Assembly (NCBI GenBank): GCA_033557465.1
Contig: CM066040.1
Location: 322,604,297-322,668,296, forward strand
Direction: 5' to 3'
Source: Ichthyophis bannanicus
Lineage: Eukaryota; Chordata; Amphibia; Gymnophiona; Ichthyophiidae
DNA length: 64,000 bases
The notes below the pieces were generated by a model. It was not told the origin of the DNA, searched no databases, and was given only the letters and a program-made list of their open reading frames with translations. Position numbers and translations under genes: made by a program. This document shows, in pieces, positions 53,378-62,244 of the stretch (position 1 is its first letter; each line of letters opens with the position of its first letter).

Positions 53378-54060
53378 TAACACAGCCTATGGTTTTCTAA
53401 TAAAATCCCTACATAGAAAGATGAGAAAACAACCGGCATGAGAACTGAGCTCCTTCTGTTTAAAAAGTATATGGACTGGGCTTCCACTATGTAATAAGCA
53501 TAAGGACTGAGCTGCCTCCATACAAAAAGAAACCGATTAGGCTGATGATATATAGTATGCGAAAGAAGATAACTATATAATATCACAGGTAATGGGTAAT
53601 AGAATTCAGAGCAAATTCTACTATTCTTTTTTGCAGATTCTTAATCGGTATGTAGTAACTGGAAACAATGTCTTCCTTTCAGTTTGTTCCTATTTGTATA
53701 CGTGAACCTACTGCTTTCTCTCTTCACATGGCAAAAACAGAGAGCCCAGTGGAACTAGCATGCTGCTGTCCATACTCTTCAGTGTCATTCTCTTTACATC
53801 CTTCCTTTCTTGCTCTAGGCAAAAATAATTTTCCTAGCCCATAAATCTGGTTCCTTTTGACCTTCTTCCTGAGGGTTCCATTTATTTTACATTTTTCTCT
53901 TTTCACTTTAGATGGAACTGTATGAAATTAGTGTGATGTATGCAATGATATTCACTCAAAGGAAAACCCAGTTAAAACTGTTCTTGCTTCTCCACCAACA
54001 GCCCACAGTCAGACGAGAAATAAAAAATAATCACATACACACACACAAATACATGGCTGT
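53378..54060. other. Unassigned
   Basis: AT-rich DNA with short frames on both strands and a small (CA)n near 54035. I recognise no gene or repeat. Confidence 0.3.
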
Positions 54061-54309
54061 GATGGCCAAATAGGTGGATACGGTGAAGGCAAAAGCCAGA
54101 AGGATTCCTGGGTACATAGGGAAAAGAAAGATCAACAGAAAAAAAGGAGTTGATATTGCTTCTCTGTAAGTTTCTGGTGAGACCGCATTTGAAATACCAT
54201 GTGTAGTTCTAGAGACCGTGCCTTCAAAGTGATATAAACCAGATGGAGTCCGTGCAGAGGGTGGAACACCTAAATGGCCAGTGGTCTTCATCATAGAGCG
54301 TATGGGGGA
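54061..54309 (+). mobile_element. CR1-D fragment, RT C-terminal part
   Basis: 'KARRIPGYIGK' text and 'GAGACCGCATTTGAAATACC' match the CR1 'VRPHLEY' region. It continues in pieces at 54666-54680, 54810-54900 and 61895-62012, interrupted by a foldback element, a MITE and the ERV. Confidence 0.7.
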
Positions 54310-54665
54310 TATTGCTGCTGAATATTCCCGGGTGCTGCTGCTCAATGCTCCAATGTGAGCCTGATATTACTGAAGCATTTTGGGGGCGGAGCAGAGGTGG
54401 CACTTGGCGATAACTGGGCAGCAACGATATTGAGCCGCTGCCTGGTTATTGCTAAGCAGTGAAAGTTAGGCACCTCAAAGACTGGTTTAGCTTTCACTGA
54501 TGAAACTAACTGGGCAGCAATTGAATATTGTTACTGTCCGGATAGCTTCTCTGCTATCTGGTCGACATAGATATTCAATGTCAGTAGTCAGATATGGCCC
54601 TGGGATTGAATATCTGGGACTTAGGTTCAGTGGTGGTGGCTAGCCACCGTCACTGAATATTAAAC
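54310..54665. mobile_element. Foldback MITE in CR1-D
   Basis: GCTGAATATTC near the left and CACTGAATATTAA near the right, with internal 'GATATTCAATG' and 'CCCTGGGATTGAATATC'. It is similar in style to 51793-52258 and interrupts CR1 at 'CGTATGGGGGA / CTTTAGAG'. Confidence 0.55.
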
Positions 54666-54680
54666 TCATATACTTTAGAG

Positions 54681-54809
54681 CAGGGGTTCTCGTCCCAGTC
54701 CTTGAGACACAGCTAACCAGTCAGGTTTTCAGAATAACCACAATGAATATACTTGAGAGAGATTTGCATATGCCTGCCTCCATTTGCTAGATGTGTCCTG
54801 AGAACTCTG
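54681..54809. mobile_element. hAT-like MITE with 8-bp TSD
   Basis: The ends CAGGGGTTCTCG and GAGAACTCTG are inverted. The flanks CTTTAGAG (54673-54680) and CCTTAGAG (54810-54817) form an 8-base duplication with one mismatch. CAGGGGTTCTC ends and 8-base duplications are typical of hAT/Charlie-type elements. Confidence 0.85.
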
Positions 54810-55043
54810 CCTTAGAGGACAGGTAGGATAGGAGAAAGATGATAGGGACATTTAAATACTTTCAAAGAAAGGCAGGATTGGAGGTGCCCTATGCGAGTCC
54901 TCCATCCTGCTGCCCCCCGCTCTCATTGCTACCCCTGTCACCTTTCTCTGGGGCCTGCAATGGTAGCAATGCCTTTGGAAACACAATGCAACATTTACCT
55001 AACTCTCCAGCTCTGTGTCGCAGTGCCTGTCTTCCAAGACCTG
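54810..55043 (+). mobile_element. CR1-D fragment and flank of ERV
   Basis: 'DRRKMIGTFKYFQ' is CR1 C-terminal text to about 54870. The rest up to the ERV is unassigned, with a C-rich stretch. Confidence 0.6.
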
Positions 55044-55371
55044 TGTCAGCATACATTTCATGCAGCTATGGACTCTGTTTAATTCAGTCTAAACTCTGAC
55101 CCCTGGGTGACGTCAGTCTCTAGGACCTGGCTGCAGCCCCTCCTTGCTAAATCAAGAATAGCAGACCTTAAAGGGAGTGGCCAAAGACAATAGCAGACCT
55201 CAAGGGGAACTGCTGGAGAGGCACTATAAAGGACAGACACACTTCCTGTCTCTCTCTCTCTCTTTCATCGGACAGCCACACCTGTTTGCTGGTCTTATTA
55301 CAAGCCCTCCTGCGTCTGTGACGTGAAATGAACCCAGGACCTACAGAAGAGTAAATGGGCCTCATCTCACA
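55044..55371 (+). repeat. ERV 5' LTR
   Basis: 328 bases. TATAAA is at 55225-55230, about 145 bases before the LTR end. A CT-repeat (CTCTCTCTCTCTCT) follows near 55250. I see no AATAAA inside the LTR. Identical to the 3' LTR as far as I can read. Confidence 0.95.
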
Positions 55372-55376
55372 TTTTA

Positions 55377-55394
55377 TGGGGGCTCGTCTCTTGG
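55377..55394 (+). promoter_or_regulatory. Primer-binding site, tRNA-Pro
   Basis: TGGGGGCTCGTCTCTTGGAT follows the LTR after five bases and matches the tRNA-Pro primer site used by many gamma- and related retroviruses in its first 12 bases. Confidence 0.9.
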
Positions 55395-55415
55395 ATTTCA
55401 CAGCAGATCTCCAGT

Positions 55416-55424
55416 TGGGTAAGT
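55416..55424 (+). promoter_or_regulatory. Putative major splice donor
   Basis: GGGTAAGTAA at 55417-55426 is a strong 5' splice site in the leader, placed to make a spliced env RNA with the acceptor near 58824. Confidence 0.6.
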
Positions 55425-55426
55425 AA

Positions 55427-56017
55427 TAATTTTGTATAATACATTAAGTAGATTTCAGACAGAGTGAGACAGGAAAATCAATAGCCCTTGTGACCATTTA
55501 CAATTTTGTTTTGTGGGTTAGACAAGGTGAGACTTTTAGTGTCAAAAGGCTCTGTAAGAATCTAGAATTTTAAGGACATGACACAGAGTGGCTTGCAATT
55601 GTCTTATTTTTATGTATAGGCTTGCTACAGATTTTATATAGTATTTGAGCTGCTAAGAAAATACAGAGTTACACAGTTAAATATTCCCTCATAGAGTACA
55701 ATATACATCTTTCCTGGTAACACTAATGTACCCTCCTGTCTATTTGACTTTTATTTCTCTCTCTTGTCAGTATATATCTTGGTGTGAGCAGGAATATCTG
55801 ACAATGTTAATCTTTCTCCCTTTTAACTTCTATTTCTCTGTCTCCTGTCAGTAACTATCTTACTGAGAGCAGGCTTGCAGCTGGCTGCAACTGATACAAT
55901 TCTGTTAATCTACTCCACCCTGTTAAATAGGTGTGAAATACCTTTTAAGTTAGCATTCCTCCTTCTAAGGTTACACATTTTAGATAGTCCAACTACAGCC
56001 TTTCTGCAGTATCTAAT
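55427..56017 (+). other. ERV leader
   Basis: Leader of about 590 bases with small frames (e.g. 55875-56057), probably containing the packaging region. No recognisable motif beyond the splice donor. Confidence 0.5.
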
Positions 56018-57526
56018 ATGGAAGCATTTGATTTTAAAGAACTTACAGAAATTCTAATTTCATATTGTAAGAGAAAAGGAGGTCCATATGAAGGGGAATT
56101 CCCTGACTCATGGTATAATATTCAAAAACGAATGTTAAGCCATGATCATGAATTCAAAAAGAAAACAAATAAAAGAAAATGCCTCTTCATCCAGGGCATG
56201 TGCAGGGGACTAATTAGCATGAAAAAAGAAAACTCTGAACTGACTTCTCAGTGTAGCCAATTGACCAAAGAACTGGAGGAGGCACAAAGTTGTATTTCTA
56301 TTCAGAGAAGTCAAGTGATACAAGCCACATATTCTTTTATAACTGTTAGTGAACAATTAGAAGCACTTAAACTTGAATTGAGGCACGTTAAAGATCAAGT
56401 GGCCTCTGCAAGAAAGTCAACACCTACCCCTCCCTCAGCACCATATGCCTATGAGCCATGCATACCAGCTAGAGAGAAACAAAAGAACAAAGATACACCC
56501 ATTCCCTATGCCTATGACACACCTTATCAGCAACAAAAGAATTCTAAAGTATGCATAGTTGAACTTAGGAATGGGAAGAATACAGCAGAATCACAGCAGG
56601 AAAATTCAGATAGTTTATCTCAGCCAGAACCCAGCAATCTCTGTCAGGAGAATAATTCAGATGACTTAGACATGGCAGCCAGTACAGAACTAAAAGCACC
56701 AGTTAAATTAATGTTCCAGGAAAATTTAAAAGATAGAGATATTGAAAAAATAGTTGAGAAAATTGGTACTATGCCTCTTAATGTAAATCAGTGGGTTAAA
56801 TGGGCGATTGATATTCTGATTCACTGGGGTCTAGGGAAATACAGAAGAAAACAATCAGACTTTGATAGACTTATGCATCTGGCTCTGGGCCCACACTATT
56901 ACAGAGTTGGTTCTCTCGCTCACCCATACCAGTTGGTTAAAAGGGGTACTGAGAAACTATTTCACTGTTCCCCAATGCAAGTATTTAAAATTATTTCACC
57001 TTTACCAGATGATACACTGGAACAGTTTGCATATAGAGCCTGGATTTTAAAAGCAGTTCTTAATGAGCAGGAGTCCTGGCCCAAAGCAGAAGATTATGGG
57101 GAGAGCATGCATAAGGAATTTTTATTAGAATTGCTATCCCCTGAAATTACAAAACACCTTCTGTTATTTTCTGAAGACCCTGAAGCAACCCCTTTTGATA
57201 CTTTAATGCTCAGAATTGGGTCTGTTTGGAAGACCCAGCCCTCACAGGTCATTACAGTATCAGAAGCTCGGAAGTGGCAGGCCAATGAATCCTCTCAGTA
57301 CATAAGAAACACAGACAGAGGACACACACCTTGGAGAGCACATGGCAAAGGTACTTTTAGAAACTCCTCAGGTTACATCCCCTTTCAAGAGCTCAAAGCA
57401 CAGAGAGATGGGCTAGAAAAGGAAAAAACTAAATGGGAACAAGATAAACATATACTGCAGATAGAAATAGATAAATTAAAACAGGATTTACAAGCAGCTC
57501 AGGACAAACACAAGGCTACTGCATAG
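56018..57526 (+). CDS. gag: ERV Gag, 502 codons
   Basis: The frame is open from ATG to TAG. Residues 65-130 are predicted coiled coil by their charged heptads. A PSAP late-domain motif is at 139-142, next to two PYAY repeats. The middle (about 220-420) is the likely capsid, with a DDTLEQFAYRAW segment where a major homology region would fall. The C-terminus (455-500) is highly charged coiled coil. No CCHC zinc knuckle is present, and Gly2, the usual myristate acceptor, is absent (residue 2 is Glu). The TAG is followed in frame by pol. Confidence 0.93.
   Translation: MEAFDFKELTEILISYCKRKGGPYEGEFPDSWYNIQKRMLSHDHEFKKKTNKRKCLFIQGMCRGLISMKKENSELTSQCSQLTKELEEAQSCISIQRSQVIQATYSFITVSEQLEALKLELRHVKDQVASARKSTPTPPSAPYAYEPCIPAREKQKNKDTPIPYAYDTPYQQQKNSKVCIVELRNGKNTAESQQENSDSLSQPEPSNLCQENNSDDLDMAASTELKAPVKLMFQENLKDRDIEKIVEKIGTMPLNVNQWVKWAIDILIHWGLGKYRRKQSDFDRLMHLALGPHYYRVGSLAHPYQLVKRGTEKLFHCSPMQVFKIISPLPDDTLEQFAYRAWILKAVLNEQESWPKAEDYGESMHKEFLLELLSPEITKHLLLFSEDPEATPFDTLMLRIGSVWKTQPSQVITVSEARKWQANESSQYIRNTDRGHTPWRAHGKGTFRNSSGYIPFQELKAQRDGLEKEKTKWEQDKHILQIEIDKLKQDLQAAQDKHKATA
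57524..57526 (+). promoter_or_regulatory. UAG codon at gag-pol junction, probable readthrough
   Basis: Gag and pol are in the same frame, separated by a single TAG followed by GGATGTCC. The frame stays open after it for 312 codons. Readthrough of UAG at this place is known in gammaretroviruses, and the next base G fits. A downstream pseudoknot was not established by eye. Confidence 0.75.
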
Positions 57527-58465
57527 GGATGTCCTGACCTCTTGAGTTCAGATATCAAAATGTATCAAGCCTTCATAGCCCAGCCTGCCTCCTTTATCTC
57601 AGCAGAGGACTCAATTCCAGAGCCTCTGGATGATGAAATGGATACAGGCCCAGGACACAATTTAAGGCTTGTAACACCCTTGATACTGGACTCTTGTGCA
57701 CGCCCCAATGTTATCAGTAGAGTAGGGGGTCAGGATAAATTAGCTTTGATTGACACAGGGGCCGGAATTAGTTTTACTAACAGAGCTTCTCCAACTGCAG
57801 ATCAGAAAAATATGGAAATTTATGAAATTCAAGGAATTAATGACACAGCTTCCAAATGTGTGGCTATCCCAGTTAAATGGGGTATCCCTGTGCACAGTGA
57901 ACAAAATAAGGAAATGTTAGAAACCACTGCCTCCACTATAGTGAACACACCAAAAGAAATAATTGGAACTGATGTTCCCAACCAGTTAACTTTGGTGGGG
58001 GATATGGCTAATCTTAAATTGTGGCAGTATTCAGGAACTTCAAGTGCTTCTAAAACTTTAGTGCATGAGGTCATTCCTATGCAGTTAGCAACTCAGTGCA
58101 CCAAGGCAGCTCAGCAGCATGATCTGTGTGTAATTCCCTCAGAAGTGGCTGATATTCCAGTCTGGGCTCAAGACAAGTTAGATTGTGGGAAAATGCACAC
58201 AGAAATACTGTTGGAAGGTGAGGATCATACACCACAGAAACAATACCCAGTACCTCATCAGGCTATAGAACCAGTGACTAAAATTGTGAAGATACTGGAG
58301 GAGAGAGGTCAGATTAGACCTATTTCTTCCACATGCAATTCACCAGCCTGGCCGAAACAGTGTGCATGGACTGTGCCTCCACAGGGATTTAAGGATTCAC
58401 CATCAATATTTCATGATTACATGAAGGAAGCCCTGTCACTAGTGTCTTGCAGAGATGAGACCTAG
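57527..58465 (+). CDS. pol: ERV Pol remnant: protease and RT N-terminus
   Basis: The frame opens directly after the gag TAG; the first Met is at 57560 (a TTG at 57542 is an alternative). An aspartic protease DTG lies near codon 71 counted from 57542 (57752-57760), in 'LIDTGAG'. RT fingers begin with 'VWAQDKLDCGKMHTE' and run to 'RPISSTCNSPAWP'. The text then jumps to 'WTVPPQGFKDSPSIFHDYM', a later RT block, so about 90 residues containing motif A are missing. The frame ends soon after; YXDD, RNase H and most of integrase are gone. Confidence 0.9.
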   Translation, partial: GCPDLLSSDIKMYQAFIAQPASFISAEDSIPEPLDDEMDTGPGHNLRLVTPLILDSCARPNVISRVGGQDKLALIDTGAGISFTNRASPTADQKNMEIYEIQGINDTASKCVAIPVKWGIPVHSEQNKEMLETTASTIVNTPKEIIGTDVPNQLTLVGDMANLKLWQYSGTSSASKTLVHEVIPMQLATQCTKAAQQHDLCVIPSEVADIPVWAQDKLDCGKMHTEILLEGEDHTPQKQYPVPHQAIEPVTKIVKILEERGQIRPISSTCNSPAWPKQCAWTVPPQGFKDSPSIFHDYMKEALSLVSCRDET

Positions 58466-58607
58466 ACCAAAACTCCCCTTTGGAACTGCACAGTGGGAGG
58501 GACCGTACTTAGTTACTGATACCTTAGGCCCAAGCCTATACCAGATCCTAATGCCTGACAACCAGCAGTACTGGAAACACATCACCCAGTTAAAACCATA
58601 TGGGTAA
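58455..58607 (+). pseudogene. ERV integrase C-terminal tail
   Basis: A 50-codon frame: 'WEGPYLVTDTLGPSLYQI' then 'YWKHITQLKPYG' and stop, the typical end of a retroviral integrase. It is in a different frame from the RT remnant and follows a second pol deletion near 58450. Confidence 0.85.
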
Positions 58608-58881
58608 TATGTGTTTTATCAGTCTTTGTTTTCAGATACCACCTGAAGACAGCATGGACAGCTGCTTTATGAAGACAGCACAGACAGCTGCTTTCTGAAC
58701 AAAAGTCGCTTGAGGACGGTAACTATTTACTCCTGCTGTATAGTTGACATGTGTTTAATAGTTATGTAAATAAGTAGTAAAAATTATTATTTTTTTTTTT
58801 TGTGTTTGTTTTGTTGTTACATAGTATAAGTGGGGAGCATTAGTTTACTCCCTAGTAGAGTGAAACAAGTTTGCTTTTATT
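58608..58881 (+). other. Pol to env interval with splice acceptor
   Basis: Two near-copies of 'GAAGACAGCATGGACAGCTG' lie at about 58648-58700. A long T-rich tract ends TTGTTACATAG at 58824, a good 3' splice site 57 bases before the env start. Confidence 0.6.
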
Positions 58882-61029
58882 ATGTCTCGGTTTGCTGTTG
58901 TTCTTGTATCTGCTCTCTTCCACTCAACTATCATCCGAATATGCACGATTGGCTGGGCTAACTCCACAAGTGGGGTATATCGTTATCAAGAAATACCCCC
59001 ACCGTTCCCGGAAGGAAAGGATCTGGTCATCCTGAGTTTCTGTTCAGTACAGGACAAGCCAGTGTTCTATTCATTAAACATCACTCAAGTACAGTGGGAG
59101 CCACCAGTTTCCACTTCTCTGGAAAGGACACAAGAATTGAGGGCACGCCCAGAACGTTACTTTCTAGGTCCTCCTGCTTTGATTTTGTACAATATTTCCT
59201 GTCAGGACAGAGGTACCTGGAAAATAACTTATACATGGGTTTTGAGTGATCAACAGCACATCACTGAGACTTCATTCCTTTTGGATGTATCTTGTTTACC
59301 TACTACCCCTCATCCCACCCCTCCCACCACTTCTGCTCCTCCTGTACTCTACCTTTCTGATATCCACCTATTTCAGGAAGGACATCCATTTCAGATTAAA
59401 TATGATGCACCACACGATGTTTTATATGATGTGGAATACCATTTTCTTACTTGGCATCTATTTCCCAAATTGTTTCTAGTTACTCACAAATATCCAAATT
59501 GCTCTCAGTTTGTTGCCAACCACATACAAATGCTCAATACTTGGTTTGATATGCAGTCAGTAACACCCAGAGCTAAGCAATTTCGACACAAGCGTGAATT
59601 AATTGATACCATTTTAGGTGGCACAGGGACTGCACTGGGTGCCCTTAATGTAATTGATATAGAGGTGCTCCGTAATAAAATGGGATCCACTGCTCAGCAT
59701 GCTGCTGATGGTTTTACCTCACAACATATTATTAATGAAGCTTCCTCTAAACTGTCCAATGTAGTTGTAGATACCTTTGCTCTTATATCTCCCATTATAG
59801 AACAGAAAATTGTTACCTTAGCACATGCAGAATATAGATTGGGAAAGAATATTTCCTGGGCTCTTGCCTGTGATCAAGTACAGATCGAGCTTATTACTAT
59901 ACTAAAGGAAATTCTGATCACTGCTAAGTTAGGACACTGGCCACCATCTCTCACTCATATGGCTAGTACCAAAATACCGGAATTTGCTATAGCTCACCTT
60001 GATTGGTGGACAGTTAGTGTTCCCATTTGTTCACCACAAGGCTGCTCTATCTGTACTTTGATCCCATGGTCAGGACAACACACAGTTATTTATCCTGTTG
60101 TTAATATTGGGGTGCAGTTTGATAATATGCTTATGTATCCTGAGGACCATCTCACATGGGTGCAGCCACTGGACGACACCTGGACTTCATTCAAGCCGAT
60201 GGACCCCAGTTTGTGTGAGCAGACTACATTTCAGTTCAAGTGTCAACCTCACCAGTTCAAAGAGGCTGACACCTCCTGCTGGAACAATTCTTCCTCTTGC
60301 TCCCTGACTGTTAAGCTCTCATATTCCCTGACTACCTCACACAGTTTGTATTACCTTGGAGCTGGACACTTTTGTTTTCATCTGTTCTTTCCCCGGAAAG
60401 TTTCTTTTTCGATTGCTCCCAGAATGCATGACATTCGCCTTCCCAAGAACACTTTGTTGTACAGTTCAAACTATTTACCAAACAATACCTGGTGCAGTCA
60501 TACACCACTGGTCTCCCTCACCATTAATGGGACAACTTATTCCACACCGCTGGTTACCAATGACTCTATGGACATTCCAGACTTTATCTCATATGCTGTG
60601 CATCCATTACCACTTGGCATGGGAGAAGAGACACTACATAAACTGCTCAACTTTACAGAACTCCATGCCTATATTGATCACCTTAAAACAACATCCACTG
60701 AAGTGAATCACACCATCGCCTATGAGAATGGACACATTCAACAAATTGTTGGACACTTGCTACAAGATGCTCATGTGTCTGTGTGGGAATTGTTATTTGG
60801 TTACTCACCTACTGCTGATCATGTCTTTAATGTTTTTATTCACCCTATTATTATTTTAACTGCTGTACAAATATTGCTATGCATTATTGTAATTTTCTTG
60901 TGCTGTAAGATGAAAAAAAAATGTACATTTCCTTGCAGCGCATGTCATACAGAACAACAACATTTTAAGGTAGTTACACTGAACCTCTCCAGCATCCACC
61001 CCTACATCCAGGCTAACTTGGCCTGCTAA
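58882..61029 (+). CDS. env: ERV envelope glycoprotein, 715 codons, intact frame
   Basis: A full-length open frame. Residues 1-25 are a signal peptide. A furin-type RHKR site is at 235-238, giving a surface subunit of about 210 residues and an unusually long transmembrane subunit of about 477. A hydrophobic glycine-rich fusion-peptide-like stretch follows the cleavage site. A membrane span lies at about 652-677, followed by a Cys-rich basic tail of about 38 residues. Ten or so N-glycosylation sequons are present. I see neither the CWLC nor the CX6CC disulphide motif of gammaretroviral Env. A long transmembrane subunit occurs in epsilonretroviruses and foamy viruses, but I cannot assign a genus. 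Expression would be from spliced RNA. Confidence 0.93.
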   Translation: MSRFAVVLVSALFHSTIIRICTIGWANSTSGVYRYQEIPPPFPEGKDLVILSFCSVQDKPVFYSLNITQVQWEPPVSTSLERTQELRARPERYFLGPPALILYNISCQDRGTWKITYTWVLSDQQHITETSFLLDVSCLPTTPHPTPPTTSAPPVLYLSDIHLFQEGHPFQIKYDAPHDVLYDVEYHFLTWHLFPKLFLVTHKYPNCSQFVANHIQMLNTWFDMQSVTPRAKQFRHKRELIDTILGGTGTALGALNVIDIEVLRNKMGSTAQHAADGFTSQHIINEASSKLSNVVVDTFALISPIIEQKIVTLAHAEYRLGKNISWALACDQVQIELITILKEILITAKLGHWPPSLTHMASTKIPEFAIAHLDWWTVSVPICSPQGCSICTLIPWSGQHTVIYPVVNIGVQFDNMLMYPEDHLTWVQPLDDTWTSFKPMDPSLCEQTTFQFKCQPHQFKEADTSCWNNSSSCSLTVKLSYSLTTSHSLYYLGAGHFCFHLFFPRKVSFSIAPRMHDIRLPKNTLLYSSNYLPNNTWCSHTPLVSLTINGTTYSTPLVTNDSMDIPDFISYAVHPLPLGMGEETLHKLLNFTELHAYIDHLKTTSTEVNHTIAYENGHIQQIVGHLLQDAHVSVWELLFGYSPTADHVFNVFIHPIIILTAVQILLCIIVIFLCCKMKKKCTFPCSACHTEQQHFKVVTLNLSSIHPYIQANLAC

Positions 61030-61440
61030 TTTGGCTAATTCGGTATTTCCTATTACACTGAATACCAGAGTCAGCTGCAGTCTAGTATTGCTTCCTATCC
61101 TCACTCATAGCATCCTGGTACCGTTTGGTTTTAGCCTCCTTAAAAATTCCTGCAGACCTTATGCACTGTTCACTCTCTCTAAGACGGGTATGTAAGTGGC
61201 ATATTGGGTTCCCCCCCAGTAGTGGCTGCTCAACCTAAGACACGAGGTTTGGACTCATAAGGAGACTTGTTTATCTCTAGAACACTAGAGACAGTACTGT
61301 GCAGGACAGGGGACCTGCTAGACATAGCAAGGTATTTAATACAGGAGGTATTCGATGAGCTGCCTACTATCAGGTAATGGCAGCTGGGACAGGTACCACA
61401 GGTTTGCTTCCACCAATTCCAGGCACAAATAATAAATAAA
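61030..61440 (+). other. ERV 3' untranslated region
   Basis: No coding signal. It ends in an A-rich tract with several AATAAA sequences near 61430. Confidence 0.6.
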
Positions 61441-61441
61441 A

Positions 61442-61460
61442 ATAAAAAAGGTGTGGGAGA
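61442..61460 (+). promoter_or_regulatory. ERV polypurine tract
   Basis: AATAAAAAAGGTGTGGGAGA lies immediately upstream of the 3' LTR. Confidence 0.8.
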
Positions 61461-61788
61461 TGTCAGCATACATTTCATGCAGCTATGGACTCTGTTTAAT
61501 TCAGTCTAAACTCTGACCCCTGGGTGACGTCAGTCTCTAGGACCTGGCTGCAGCCCCTCCTTGCTAAATCAAGAATAGCAGACCTTAAAGGGAGTGGCCA
61601 AAGACAATAGCAGACCTCAAGGGGAACTGCTGGAGAGGCACTATAAAGGACAGACACACTTCCTGTCTCTCTCTCTCTCTTTCATCGGACAGCCACACCT
61701 GTTTGCTGGTCTTATTACAAGCCCTCCTGCGTCTGTGACGTGAAATGAACCCAGGACCTACAGAAGAGTAAATGGGCCTCATCTCACA
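61461..61788 (+). repeat. ERV 3' LTR
   Basis: 328 bases from TGTCAG to CTCACA, same as 55044-55371 in every position I compared. TATAAA is at 61642. Confidence 0.95.
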
Positions 61789-61894
61789 ACCTGCTGCTCC
61801 CGCCCCCCTCTTTTGCAGACTTCCAGAGAGGGGCGGCGGTGGTGGCAATGGGGCACCCCTGGAACATCGGTGCCCTAGGCATCTGCTTAGTTTG
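61789..61894. other. ERV right flank
   Basis: It starts with the ACCTG target duplication. GC-rich; no feature recognised. Confidence 0.5.
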
Positions 61895-62012
61895 CTTAAT
61901 GGTAGTGCCAGCCATGAGGAGACTCTGGAACAAGGTCATGGGATGAGGATGAAGGAGTTAGATTTAGAAATAATCCAGGGACGTATTTCTGTACAGAAAG
62001 GGTGACTAGAAG
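61895..62012 (+). mobile_element. CR1-D fragment, 3' part
   Basis: 'GHGMRMKELDLEIIQGRISV' corresponds to the CR1 C-terminal block seen at 35680-35740, and continues CR1-D across the ERV. Confidence 0.7.
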
Positions 62013-62019
62013 TGTACAC

Positions 62020-62244
62020 ACGACTCTATTACTACTACTACTTATCATTTCCATAGCACTACAAGGCATATGCAGTGCTGTACAGAGACATGTAAGAGAC
62101 AGTCCCTGCTCGCAGCAGCTTACAATCAAGGTCTTGAAGGACCAGCAAGAGGGACTGCTACTGCTGGGAAGAAATCCGCACTTGAAAGTATTTACCTGCT
62201 GGGGAATTCTCTAAATCTTGGGGAAAAGGGAATTCTTTGGGTTA
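62020..62244 (-). mobile_element. LINE tail of the (TAC)n / GCTGTACA type
   Basis: (TAC)n then 'CATAGCACTACAAGGCATAT' and 'CCCTGCTCGCAGCAGCTTAC', parallel to 27557-27650. A truncated antisense L2-type tail. Confidence 0.7.

Larger units (their letters stand above)
55044..61788 (+). mobile_element. Endogenous retrovirus, recent, pol-deleted
   Basis: Two 328-bp LTRs (TGTCAG...CTCACA) that I read as identical enclose a tRNA-Pro primer site, gag, a shortened pol, env and a polypurine tract. A 5-base duplication ACCTG flanks it at 55039-55043 and 61789-61793. Gag and env are open over their full length. Identical LTRs imply recent integration. The pol deletions mean it could not have copied itself, so it was copied in trans or the deletions arose during its last reverse transcription. 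Confidence 0.96.

Noticed and set aside
59246..60706. Secondary frames of 69 to 116 codons within env as accessory genes
   Set aside because: They overlap env in other frames, have no separate splice or start context and show no recognisable motif.
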